A DNA stretch of 64,000 nt from Profundicola chukchiensis (GCF_029664245.1 NZ_JANAIE010000001.1:310001-374000), one strand, 5' to 3'. Positions 55,523 to 63,794 are shown, counted from the first letter of the stretch. Made by a program: numbers and translations. Notes: a model not told the origin generated them from the sequence alone.

Positions 55523-56767
55523 TCATTCCTTAGCCAAATAAGCAAGAATCGCCTCGGTTGCTGACTGCTGATTTTCAAACAAATCTTGTGCAGCTTTTGC
55601 TATTTCCAAACGTTTTTCTTGATGCTGTGTTAAATCCAACAGAACCTTTTCAAACTCAGCGTAATTTTTAATCGGATAAACAATAGCCTGCGACTTCATT
55701 ACTTTCACCTCATTAAACTTCTGATAATTCGGCCCAATCACTACAGGAATTTTAAATACCGCTGGCTCTAAAGTATTATGAACACCAGATTTATTAAATC
55801 CACCACCCACATAGGCTAAATCTGCAGAAGCATATATCTTACTTAAGAATCCAATCGCATCAACAATGATTACATCTTGATTTGCCAAATCAATATTTGG
55901 CGTTATTTCACTGTATAATACAGACGTAGCGTTTAAATCGGTTTTAAGCTTAAGAATATTAGGCGTTTTTATTTCATGTGGAACAAAAATAACTTTCCAA
56001 TCCTCTTGTTGATATTTATTTAAATACTCAACCCAAAGCTGCTCATCATCACCCCATGAACTTCCAATCACAATCAGTTTTTTATCTGATTTAAACTGTT
56101 CAACCCAATCTAATTTATTGGTTTCAGCTGCTATACTTTTCACTCGATCATAGCGCGTATCACCTGCCACACTCACTTGATTTATGCCAATGCTTCTTAA
56201 TAGCTTTTCAGAGGTTTCATCTTGAACAAAGAAATGCGTGATATATTTCTTTAAATTCTCTGACATCCAAGCTCCATGTGGTTTAAAATACACTTGATTT
56301 TCTCTAAAAATTGAAGAAACAACAATGGTTTTAGTCCCCATCTTATGCTGTTCCCTCAGATGGTTATACCAATAATCATACTTCACCAAAATCCAATATT
56401 TAGGTTGAAGGATTTGAGCTAATTTCTTTGCATTATTTGGCGTATCAAAAGGTAGATAGAAAACCACATCAGCCAAGTCATAATTTTTTCTGATTTCATA
56501 ACCAGACGGAGAAAAGAACGACAAAGCCAATTTATGATTTGGAAATTGTTTTTTTAAAGCTTCAAACACAGGTCGTCCTTGTTCAAACTCGCCGAGCGAA
56601 CTACAATGCATGCAAATCCAATCCGACGCTGGGTCAATCGCTTTTTTCAAATTATCTTCCCAATTCTTTCGGCCATCTAAACCTTTTCTAGCTTTTGAAT
56701 TAAAAAGAGCAAAAACTCGAAATCCGAAAACATAAAGTTGAATAAAAAATTGATACAAAAAGGACAT
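55523..56767 (-). CDS. waaA: 3-deoxy-D-manno-octulosonic acid transferase
   Basis: Adds KDO to lipid A precursor at the inner membrane; 414 residues from the ATG at 56767 (MSFLYQFFIQLYVFGF, the membrane anchor). GT30 marks: WICMHCSSLGEFEQGRPV (catalytic Glu in GEFEQ), LSFFSPSGYE, DVVFYLPFDTPNNAKKL, WILVKYDYWYNHL, and YVGGGFNKSGVHNTLEPAVF (about 306-325). A longer start is rejected: it would precede the TATATTTG element at 56816-56809. It works with lpxB, also in the window. Confidence 0.94.
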   Translation of the reverse strand: MSFLYQFFIQLYVFGFRVFALFNSKARKGLDGRKNWEDNLKKAIDPASDWICMHCSSLGEFEQGRPVFEALKKQFPNHKLALSFFSPSGYEIRKNYDLADVVFYLPFDTPNNAKKLAQILQPKYWILVKYDYWYNHLREQHKMGTKTIVVSSIFRENQVYFKPHGAWMSENLKKYITHFFVQDETSEKLLRSIGINQVSVAGDTRYDRVKSIAAETNKLDWVEQFKSDKKLIVIGSSWGDDEQLWVEYLNKYQQEDWKVIFVPHEIKTPNILKLKTDLNATSVLYSEITPNIDLANQDVIIVDAIGFLSKIYASADLAYVGGGFNKSGVHNTLEPAVFKIPVVIGPNYQKFNEVKVMKSQAIVYPIKNYAEFEKVLLDLTQHQEKRLEIAKAAQDLFENQQSATEAILAYLAKE

Positions 56768-56808
56768 AAAAACTAGATTGGACCGATGAAATTGGTGTTT
56801 TGACTCAA

Positions 56809-56816
56809 CAAATATA
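56809..56816 (-). promoter_or_regulatory. -7 promoter element of waaA
   Basis: TATATTTG on the minus strand, 41 bases before the ATG at 56767. Confidence 0.55.
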
Positions 56817-56867
56817 TGCTTTCTGCACAATCCTATAAGTTAAGCCTAAGATTTAGCCATTAAATAT

Positions 56868-56877
56868 GTAAATTTAC
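56868..56877 (+). promoter_or_regulatory. -7-like palindrome before the DegT aminotransferase gene
   Basis: GTAAATTTAC, palindromic, contains TAAATTTA (one base off consensus) 19 bases before the ATG at 56896. Confidence 0.35.
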
Positions 56878-56895
56878 AACGCAAAAATTCTTTCT

Positions 56896-58023
56896 ATGCA
56901 AAAAATACAAATGGTTGATTTATTTAATCAATATCAACAAATAAAAAATAAAGTTGACCAAAAAATGATTGAAGTTGTTGAATCTTCAGCATACATCAAT
57001 GGTCCAGAAGTTAAATCTTTTCAAGCTGAATTAGAATCTTACCTAGATGTTCCTCACGTAATTCCTTGTGGAAACGGAACAGATGCGCTACAAATTGCTT
57101 TAATGGCGCTAGATTTACAGCCAGGTGATGAGGTAATTACAGCTGACTTCACTTTCGCCGCTACCGTAGAGGTGATTGATTTATTAAAATTAAAATCTGT
57201 ATTAGTTGACGTTTATAACGACGATTTTACAATTAACACAGAAGCTATTGAAGCAGCCATTACAGATAAAACTAAGGCTATTATTCCAGTTCACTTATTT
57301 GGACAATGTGCGAACATGGATGAAATCATGCGTATCGCTGTAGAGCACGATTTATATGTGGTAGAAGATACAGCTCAAGCTATTGGTTCAACTTATACTT
57401 TCCCAGATGGAACAGAGAGAAAAGCTGGTACGATGGGACATATCGGAACTACTTCTTTCTTCCCTTCTAAAAACTTAGGTTGTTATGGTGATGGTGGAGC
57501 AATTTTCACTAGCGATGACGATTTAGCTCATAGAATTCGTGGTATCGTAAATCACGGAATGTACGAAAGATACTACCACGACGAAGTTGGGGTTAACTCA
57601 AGATTGGATAGTTTACAAGCAGCTATTTTACGTATTAAACTTCCTCTTTTAGATGAATACAATGCGAAAAGAAGAGCCGCTGCAGATTTTTATGATAATG
57701 CATTTAAAGGCTTTGACAATATTGAAACACCAAAACGTAGAGAGGATTCTCACCACGTTTTCCATCAATATACTTTAAAGGTTAAGAATGTAGATAGGAA
57801 TGCATTGCAGAAGTTTTTAGGAGAAAAGAACATTCCTGCAATGATTTACTACCCAGTTCCTTTACACAAGCAAAAAGCTTATACTAGCGATGACTATAGC
57901 GACGATCAATTCCCTGTAACCATGGAGTTAATCGACCAAGTTATTTCTTTGCCTATGCACACTGAATTATCAGAAGAGCAATTAACCTATATCACAGATA
58001 GTGTGAAAGAGTTTTTTCAATGA
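56896..58023 (+). CDS. DegT/DnrJ/EryC1/StrS family aminotransferase
   Basis: PLP aminotransferase acting on keto-sugar nucleotides for surface glycans. 375 residues. Motifs: YINGPEVKSFQAELESYL (about 32-49), IPCGNGTDALQIALMAL (about 56-72), GDEVITADFTFAATVEVI, VEDTAQAIGSTY (about 156-167), and the PLP lysine in TTSFFPSKNLGCYGDGGAIF (about 190-209). Its stop overlaps the galE start as ATGA, so the pair is coupled. The exact sugar is unknown. Confidence 0.94.
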   Translation: MQKIQMVDLFNQYQQIKNKVDQKMIEVVESSAYINGPEVKSFQAELESYLDVPHVIPCGNGTDALQIALMALDLQPGDEVITADFTFAATVEVIDLLKLKSVLVDVYNDDFTINTEAIEAAITDKTKAIIPVHLFGQCANMDEIMRIAVEHDLYVVEDTAQAIGSTYTFPDGTERKAGTMGHIGTTSFFPSKNLGCYGDGGAIFTSDDDLAHRIRGIVNHGMYERYYHDEVGVNSRLDSLQAAILRIKLPLLDEYNAKRRAAADFYDNAFKGFDNIETPKRREDSHHVFHQYTLKVKNVDRNALQKFLGEKNIPAMIYYPVPLHKQKAYTSDDYSDDQFPVTMELIDQVISLPMHTELSEEQLTYITDSVKEFFQ

Positions 58024-59051
58024 GTAAAAAAATATTAGTTACCGGCGGTTTGGGATACATTGGATCCCATACCGTTGTGGAACTACAAAAAGAAGGTTTT
58101 GATGTTATCATTATTGATGACTTATCTAATTCAGAGGAATTTGTATTAGATCGCATTGAATTAATCACAGGCAAAAGACCTGATTTTTATAAGTTTGATT
58201 TAAAAGATCAGACGAAAACCAATTCATTTTTTCAGTACAATAAAGTCGATGGAATCATTCACTTTGCTGCGTCTAAAGCCGTGGGTGAAAGTACCGAAAA
58301 GCCATTGATGTATTACCGAAACAATGTAGTTGGTTTATTAAACTTGATTGATGCAGCTAAAGAAAATGAAGTAGATAACTTGATTTTCAGCTCATCTTGT
58401 ACGGTTTATGGCCAAGCTGATAAATTACCTATCGACGAATCTGCTCCTTTTAAAAAGGCAGAGAGTCCTTATGGTAAGACCAAACAAATGGGTGAAGAAA
58501 TCTTAGAAGATTACGCTAAAGCTTTTGACAAAAAAGTATTAGCCTTAAGGTATTTCAATCCTATTGGTGCGCATAAATCAACCCTAATTGGTGAGTTACC
58601 TAAAGGTGTTCCTAATAATTTAATTCCTTTTGTAACACAAACTGCAGCTGGAATTCGTGAGTGTTTATCTGTGTTTGGGGATGATTACCCAACAAGAGAT
58701 GGAACAGCGATTCGAGATTATATTTATGTGGTTGACTTAGCACAAGCTCACGTGAAAGGTTTAAAACGATTGCTAGCCAACGAAAATAAAGTAAACTACG
58801 AAATCTATAACCTTGGAACAGGAAATGGTTCAACGGTTTTAGAAGTAGTTGATGCTTTTGAAAAAGCCAATAATCTTCAATTAAATTATAAGATTGTAGG
58901 ACGCAGACCAGGTGATATTACGGCTGCCTATGCGGATAACACCAAAGCCGAAACAGAATTAGGATGGACACCAGAAACCTCCTTAGAAGAGGCTTTAAGG
59001 ACTGCATGGGAATGGCAAGTTTCCCTTGATGGTTCAGATCATCAAAAATAA
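58020..59051 (+). CDS. galE: UDP-glucose 4-epimerase
   Basis: Interconverts UDP-glucose and UDP-galactose (or the N-acetyl forms). 343 residues, SDR fold: NAD loop ILVTGGLGYIGSHTVVELQ (about 5-23), IIDDLSNS, IHFAASKAVGES, catalytic Ser in FSSSCTVYG and the YxxxK pair in ESPYGKTKQMGEEIL (about 149-163), RYFNPIGAHKS, and RRPGDITAAYADN near the end. Coupled to the DegT aminotransferase; a terminator closes the unit. Confidence 0.95.
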   Translation: MSKKILVTGGLGYIGSHTVVELQKEGFDVIIIDDLSNSEEFVLDRIELITGKRPDFYKFDLKDQTKTNSFFQYNKVDGIIHFAASKAVGESTEKPLMYYRNNVVGLLNLIDAAKENEVDNLIFSSSCTVYGQADKLPIDESAPFKKAESPYGKTKQMGEEILEDYAKAFDKKVLALRYFNPIGAHKSTLIGELPKGVPNNLIPFVTQTAAGIRECLSVFGDDYPTRDGTAIRDYIYVVDLAQAHVKGLKRLLANENKVNYEIYNLGTGNGSTVLEVVDAFEKANNLQLNYKIVGRRPGDITAAYADNTKAETELGWTPETSLEEALRTAWEWQVSLDGSDHQK

Positions 59052-59059
59052 AAAATTAC

Positions 59060-59087
59060 AAAATCCCAATTTGATTCGGGATTTTTT
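59060..59087 (+). terminator. Terminator after galE
   Basis: AAAATCCC (59060-59067) pairs with GGGATTTT (59078-59085), loop of 10, followed by TTCTTT. Confidence 0.85.
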
Positions 59088-59163
59088 CTTTAGTACCGGC
59101 TCAGCATTAATGAAATTTTAAATAAAAATATTTAAATCCTATTTCTAGAAAAGAAAAACATTG

Positions 59164-59171
59164 TATATTTG
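59164..59171 (+). promoter_or_regulatory. -7 promoter element of tRNA-Leu
   Basis: TATATTTG, full consensus, ending 11 bases before the tRNA 5' end. Confidence 0.7.
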
Positions 59172-59182
59172 CCATCCCAATT

Positions 59183-59264
59183 GCCCGAGTGGCGGAATTG
59201 GTAGACGCGCTGGATTCAAAATCCAGTTTCTTCGGAAGTGCCGGTTCGATTCCGGCTTCGGGTA
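59183..59264 (+). tRNA. tRNA-Leu (anticodon CAA)
   Basis: 82 bases with a long variable arm as expected for Leu: acceptor GCCCGAG with TTCGGGT, anticodon stem CTGGA/TCCAG with loop TTCAAAA (anticodon CAA, reading TTG), T arm GCCGG-TTCGATT-CCGGC. CCA not encoded. It borders the cassette-like region on its left side. Confidence 0.97.
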
Positions 59265-59265
59265 C

Positions 59266-59298
59266 AAAGCCTTCCTTTTCAGGAAGGCTTTTTTTTTT
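59266..59298 (+). terminator. Terminator after tRNA-Leu
   Basis: AAAGCCTTCCT (59266-59276) pairs perfectly with AGGAAGGCTTT (59281-59291), loop TTTC, followed by a T-run. Confidence 0.95.
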
Positions 59299-59324
59299 AC
59301 ACTAAAATCAAAGCATTAGTAGAG

Positions 59325-59394
59325 ATGTCCTCATAACTATCGGGATTCGTTTGTAGGCGAGAACAAGCCATTGCTTATAGACAATGTTGTGCGC
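59325..59394 (-). repeat. attC-like element A, short or degenerate
   Basis: The right half is well kept: GTTGTGCGC (59386-59394) and a 27-base stretch (59353-59379) identical to 63748-63774 in element D. The left half (ATGTCCTCATAACTATCGGG, 59334-59353) only loosely complements it and no GNNNAAC core is found. It is the last element before tRNA-Leu. The left boundary is approximate. Confidence 0.55.
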
Positions 59395-59402
59395 TGGTTT
59401 TT

Positions 59403-62126
59403 TTATTTCCATTTATTTATGTGTTCAACTTTCTCATCAAATTGTGCTGAAAGTGACTTTACTCTTGACCTTAAAAGCAGTTTTCTTCCGTCCAGTGTCC
59501 TTGTAAAAATTAAGTCGCAAGAACCAACAAGTCGTTCCCATTGGTCTTTGAAATATTCCGCTAAATTCTTATTTCTACCAAGTGCTTCAGGAACTGAATG
59601 ATAGTCCTTTTGCTTAATAAAAAGCATAAACATGTTCTTTCTTATAATTACATATCTCGGATTGTCGATTGGTGCAATTACTTCTTGAAGCGCATTTATA
59701 AAAGTTGACTTATCGAAAGTTGTCCCACCTTCTAAATGACAGAAAATCGAACCCGAATTATCAACCGTAGTTTCAACTTTCAATTTTGAGTAGTCTGTAT
59801 TTATTAAACCTGCTTTAATCAATGAGTTTAGCAATGCATCTCCAATTTGTTGAATGTCCTTAGATATATCGCGGTATTTTAAATAAAGTCTTAATGTCTT
59901 AAATGTTAGTCTGCCGAAAATCAGCACTCCTATTCCTCCAAAAACCCCTAGATAAAAATACAAGTCTTCAATAGTTCGAATATTTCTTGCAGATCGAAAA
60001 ATAGCTTGTATGCTTTCTGTTCCATAAGCAACTAATCCCGAACCTAAAGCTGCCAATAGGTTACCAATTGTTTTATATAAATACAGTGACTTAACGGCAT
60101 TGTAGTCCTTTTCTTCGGGGAATGGAATTTTAATTTCTTCAACAAGGTTGACACCTGTTTCAAGTGCCGTTTTCCATCTTTGTTTTAGATTTTCTCTGTC
60201 GCCTGCATAGGAAAACATTTCAATATTCTTTTTCTCAACTTCTTCTTTTAGATGAATGTTTTCCGATATATTCAAACGTCCAATACCATTCTCAATTCCT
60301 GCTTCTTCTTTGAATGAAACACCTACAAAACTTCTAAACCGTCTTTTAAGTAAATCAAAATCGTCTCCGCCTGTTTGTGAGGTTGGGTCGATACAGGCCA
60401 AGTGCCATATGTTTCCTGTTTTACCGTCATTTCCATTTTGGGCTCTAATGGCTCTACCGCGCATTTGATTTGAAAGCACAAACGAGCCAACAAAACTTGC
60501 TAATACCAATGAATTGATGGCAGGAGCGTCCCATCCTTCACCGAGCAAAGACTTTGTACCTATTAACACTTCTATTTCTCCACTTTGAAAAATTTGAGTT
60601 ACAAGATGAACAATGTCGTGTTTGAGTTGATCGGTTTGGTTAATTAGGACATAGTCAGAGTCATAAGAAACTGGACTTGAGTTTACTTGAGTTATTCCAA
60701 TTTTCGCTGCTTTTGCTTCAAATGCTGAATAGGCACTTACAGGGATTATTATTAATGACCCTGTTAAAACTGCAATCCTTTTGTTGTCCTTGTTTTCTCG
60801 CCTTAATTTTTCAAAAATCGGTATGATTCCAATTTTGTTCAGTTCGAGATTGTTTTCAGACTCCTTAATGAAAAATTCTTTCCGGATAAAGTCCGAAAGA
60901 ATAACCATTCGTAAATCTTTACCTAGTTGATTATATTCAAAATCAACAATCTCCTTTATGCCGCTAAGTTTACTAATACTTGAAGTTAAAAAACCCGTCA
61001 AACGTTTGTTGTGTGAAAAGTTAATTTGTCTCCTTTCAATCGCTCCGTATCGTCTCAGTTTGTTTTCAAGGGATTTTTGATGATCTTCAAAATTTTTGAA
61101 ATGTTCCTTTTCTTTGTAGAGATAGAAATCTAGAAGAGTCTCAATCCATTCGTAATCAAGATTAGGGATTTTAAATTTCCTGTCACCAATGACTTCAAGA
61201 TGTGTTTCAGGAATTTCCTTTTCATTCGATTTTAAAAATATTAAACAAGCCGAGTAATAGGAAAGATTATTGTAAATCCAATCTAATTGCTCTGTTGGCT
61301 TTTTCCAAATGGGATGTTGCTCAATTGCTTTAATGATAGTTTCATCTGTCTTAATTTCTTGAAATAACTTTTCAATATTCTGTCTAAATTCAAGAATTTT
61401 TCGATTTTCTTTCTCCGTCGGTAACGTAAAATGAACGTAGTCTTGATGTGGGCATAAATCCCCTTCAAGAACTAATTCTGGAATTGAAATTTCGGCGTCG
61501 ACAGGCCCGTTGAGGCTTATATATCGTTGCCATTCTGTAGCTGAAACGTCATAAGGCGGAGTTGCTGTTAAACCAACAATAATCGGCTGTAATTTTTCTT
61601 TAACTTTTGTCAGCGTTTGCCACCATTCGTTTTTTAAATGGTGAGCTTCGTCAACAACAATAGTTTTTATGTTTTGTGATTTTAGTCCGCTTACAATACT
61701 TTTAAGTTCTGAGTTAGTTGAATTATCATTTCCTTCTTCTTCGGTTACTTCTTCTTCGTCATCAATTTCTTCTTCATTTCTCCAATTATTACAAGCAGCA
61801 TGAAGTCCTTGATAAGTTACTACTGTCATAAATTTTGGATTGCGTATATCTCTAGAAATCCAATCAGGTGTTAAGGTAGTTTGAAGAAAAAGTTCACAAA
61901 ATCTTTGTATCCATTGATTGCGAATTGCAATTGTTGGTGCGAGTATTAACGTAGGTTTATTAAGCCGAATAGCAACTTCAAGCCCTAATACTGTTTTACC
62001 CGAACCTGGCGGTGCAATTACGTGAAGATGTTCGTCAGACAGGTGGTCTTGCAACTCATCAAGCACTCGTTGTTGGTATTTTCTCCAACTGTATTTAAAC
62101 TTTATGTCTTTAGGATACTCTGTCAA
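59403..62126 (-). CDS. SF2 helicase with embedded membrane hairpin, cassette-borne
   Basis: 907 residues. SF2 core: Walker A HVIAPPGSGKTVLGLEVA (about 35-52), motif Ia LILAPTIAIRNQW, Walker B IVVDEAHHLKNEW, motif III IVGLTATPP, and motif VI NQMRGRAIRAQNG. An acidic insertion (NEEEIDDEEEVTEEEGNDN) precedes Walker B. Around residues 680-745 there are two hydrophobic segments (GNLLAALGSGLVAYG and FYLGVFGGIGVLIFG), then an unfamiliar C-terminal domain of about 160 residues. Only TTG (62126) is available as start, 22 bases after the core of element B. The DNA- or RNA-directed role is unknown; phage defence is a possibility judged only from its setting. Confidence 0.82.
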   Translation of the reverse strand: MTEYPKDIKFKYSWRKYQQRVLDELQDHLSDEHLHVIAPPGSGKTVLGLEVAIRLNKPTLILAPTIAIRNQWIQRFCELFLQTTLTPDWISRDIRNPKFMTVVTYQGLHAACNNWRNEEEIDDEEEVTEEEGNDNSTNSELKSIVSGLKSQNIKTIVVDEAHHLKNEWWQTLTKVKEKLQPIIVGLTATPPYDVSATEWQRYISLNGPVDAEISIPELVLEGDLCPHQDYVHFTLPTEKENRKILEFRQNIEKLFQEIKTDETIIKAIEQHPIWKKPTEQLDWIYNNLSYYSACLIFLKSNEKEIPETHLEVIGDRKFKIPNLDYEWIETLLDFYLYKEKEHFKNFEDHQKSLENKLRRYGAIERRQINFSHNKRLTGFLTSSISKLSGIKEIVDFEYNQLGKDLRMVILSDFIRKEFFIKESENNLELNKIGIIPIFEKLRRENKDNKRIAVLTGSLIIIPVSAYSAFEAKAAKIGITQVNSSPVSYDSDYVLINQTDQLKHDIVHLVTQIFQSGEIEVLIGTKSLLGEGWDAPAINSLVLASFVGSFVLSNQMRGRAIRAQNGNDGKTGNIWHLACIDPTSQTGGDDFDLLKRRFRSFVGVSFKEEAGIENGIGRLNISENIHLKEEVEKKNIEMFSYAGDRENLKQRWKTALETGVNLVEEIKIPFPEEKDYNAVKSLYLYKTIGNLLAALGSGLVAYGTESIQAIFRSARNIRTIEDLYFYLGVFGGIGVLIFGRLTFKTLRLYLKYRDISKDIQQIGDALLNSLIKAGLINTDYSKLKVETTVDNSGSIFCHLEGGTTFDKSTFINALQEVIAPIDNPRYVIIRKNMFMLFIKQKDYHSVPEALGRNKNLAEYFKDQWERLVGSCDLIFTRTLDGRKLLLRSRVKSLSAQFDEKVEHINKWK

Positions 62127-62148
62127 TCTGTGGTTTTTTTTTACTTAC

Positions 62149-62282
62149 GCCCAACGTCTCGGCTATGAGTAGTTGCGTGTTTCATCAACTAATTTAGTAA
62201 ACAAAAACGAACGCGAGAAAATTCCGAAGGAATTTTCCAAATAAGCACTTGCCAAAGCAATTAATTATACACGGTGTTGTGC
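62149..62282 (-). repeat. attC-like element B
   Basis: 134 bases. Left core GCCCAAC (62149-62155), which on the minus strand reads GTTGGGC and fits the integron GTTRRRY core exactly; right core GTTGTGC (62276-62282). The arms pair imperfectly and an inner hairpin (GAAAATTCC / GGAATTTTC, 62217-62237) lies between. The stop codon of the 77-aa gene falls inside it. Confidence 0.7.
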
Positions 62283-62494
62283 TTAGTTTTTTTATTCATA
62301 ATTGATACTCCGTTTACTCCAATCAATCCATATTCCTCATAAGCTGTTAATCCACGAATTACTTCAATCTTATAATTACCAGGATTTTCTAGAACATCGG
62401 CTAATGCTTTATTAAATCTCTTGTTTTTCCGAGGTTCTCTTCTTATTAATCCATAAACAATTGAGTAAACGAGTTGTTCCGGAATTAAGCACAA
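62261..62494 (-). CDS. Short cassette protein, unknown
   Basis: 77 residues, unrecognised; basic N-terminal half (YGLIRREPRKNKRFNKALAD), then ENPGNYKIEVIRGLTAYEEYGLIGV. The only early start is a TTG lying in the GTTGTGC core at the cassette edge, and the last codons (KTKHNTVYN, stop) lie in element B. So both ends of the gene are formed by recombination-site sequence. It may be a real small gene or a decaying one; codon use is too short a sample to tell. Confidence 0.5.
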   Translation of the reverse strand: MCLIPEQLVYSIVYGLIRREPRKNKRFNKALADVLENPGNYKIEVIRGLTAYEEYGLIGVNGVSIMNKKTKHNTVYN

Positions 62495-62627
62495 CGATCT
62501 AGTATAACGAAAGTCGTGGCGACTGGTGTTGTTTCCTTATTGTCAGTTAATGATAAAGTTTTTTGTAGGAATAATAACATTCTCTTGACCAACTAGCTAG
62601 CCATTTTTGTTATACGTTGTTGGCAAC
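62489..62627 (-). repeat. attC-like element C
   Basis: About 139 bases. Left core GCACAAC (62489-62495), right core GTTGGCAAC (62619-62627). Arms share the AGTATAACGAAA / TTTTTGTTATAC-type inverted segments (62500-62511 and 62604-62615). The middle differs in sequence from elements B and D, as expected of attC sites that keep shape rather than sequence. The last codons of the next gene lie in its right end. Confidence 0.65.
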
Positions 62628-63638
62628 TGGCGTTTTACTTCTCCATAAAAACCAAATTCCACCACCAATAAGACTAACACAAATTAAAGTAAGAAACCAC
62701 CAAGTCCAGGATGCATCTTCTTTCCTCTTATTATTATATTTCTCTAAAGTAAGATATTTGTAGTTATTATCTTTTAACCCATAAACAGGAATAATATCAT
62801 AATTGATTATTTTATCCCATAATTCAAGTTCTTTTTCTTCAGTTAATTTCTTTAAATAAATTTCAGTTTCTATATCGAGTGAAATTAAATCTCCTTTTTT
62901 TGCTTTTGACACATAATTTTTTGAATTACTTGCGTAATAACTATTACCTGAAAGTGTAAATATAAATTCTGGATGTTCCTCTATTCTAATTTCAATTGAG
63001 CGTTTTCCTTTTGTTCCTTTCTCTATTTCGACATCATTTATAATTTTCCCTTTAATTGTTGTAATATCCTCAGTATTCAATTCTTTGTTTTCGTTTCTAT
63101 AAAGATTATAAAAGAATACAGAGAATAATATTCCAACTATTAGAAATCCTATTCCAAATTTTCTATTGGATTTTCTTACCCATTCAAGTTCTAATTCTAA
63201 ATTTCTTCTTTTCCCACTTGTAAGTTTGTTTTTGAGTGAATCGTAATTTTCAAAATTTGATGAAGAAATTTTAAATTTTGAGTTAGATGTAAAAATCGTT
63301 AAATCTTTCCATTTGTTATATTTTGATTCTTTCTCAACTTCATTAAAACTTAAAATTTCATTTAAGTAAATTATTTTTTTTTGATCACCGAATATTGTAT
63401 TTATTTCTAATTTATCTGAAGATAATATTAGAACATCTAAATTATAGATTGAGTAAAAACAAATTGCTCCAATGAGTCCAAAAATTAACCCGAAAATTAT
63501 TCCCACTATTTGTGGATTATCATTCGATAAAGCATTGTTTGTAAGATTATAAGAAACAATTGATGCTACAATTCCACCAATGATAAGAATGATTATATTC
63601 TTATAGTTTAATTTCGATTTAATTCTTTCTTGTTTCAC
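62610..63638 (-). CDS. Multi-pass membrane protein, cassette-borne
   Basis: 342 residues from the GTG at 63638, unrecognised. Hydrophobic helices near the N-terminus (IIILIIGGIVASIVSY and IIFGLIFGLIGAICFYSIY), in the middle (IGFLIVGILFSVFFYNLY) and at the C-terminus (WWFLTLICVSLIGGGIWFLW), with two soluble beta-rich loops; the first (LILSSDKLEINTIFG and on) looks PH-like. Reading frame stays open through element D to 63779, but those 47 residues merely translate the recombination element, so the longer start is rejected. The exact start is uncertain. The C-terminal VANNV and stop are encoded by element C. Confidence 0.7.
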   Translation of the reverse strand: MKQERIKSKLNYKNIIILIIGGIVASIVSYNLTNNALSNDNPQIVGIIFGLIFGLIGAICFYSIYNLDVLILSSDKLEINTIFGDQKKIIYLNEILSFNEVEKESKYNKWKDLTIFTSNSKFKISSSNFENYDSLKNKLTSGKRRNLELELEWVRKSNRKFGIGFLIVGILFSVFFYNLYRNENKELNTEDITTIKGKIINDVEIEKGTKGKRSIEIRIEEHPEFIFTLSGNSYYASNSKNYVSKAKKGDLISLDIETEIYLKKLTEEKELELWDKIINYDIIPVYGLKDNNYKYLTLEKYNNKRKEDASWTWWFLTLICVSLIGGGIWFLWRSKTPVANNV

Positions 63639-63656
63639 TCCTTTTTTCAGCTTGTT

Positions 63657-63787
63657 GCCAACGTTACGTGTATGAGCAGTGGCGTGGTTCGTAACGGACA
63701 ATTGCAAACACTCACGTAACATTGGAAAATCCGCAGGATTTTTCCAAGTAGGCGAGAACAAGCCATTGCTTATACACATTGTTAGCC
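63657..63787 (-). repeat. attC-like element D
   Basis: 131 bases. Left core GCCAAC within GTTGCCAAC (63654-63662), right core GTTAGCC (63781-63787). Arms ACGTGTATGAGCAGTGGC and GCCATTGCTTATACACAT are close inverse complements. An inner hairpin GGAAAATCC / GGATTTTTCC lies at 63724-63745. Shares 27 identical bases with element A. Confidence 0.7.
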
Positions 63788-63794
63788 ACAGTTT

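Noticed and set aside
62250-62285. Calling the array elements CRISPR repeats or an insertion sequence
   Set aside because: Only four elements, long and divergent, with genes rather than short spacers between; no transposase and no direct target duplication were seen.
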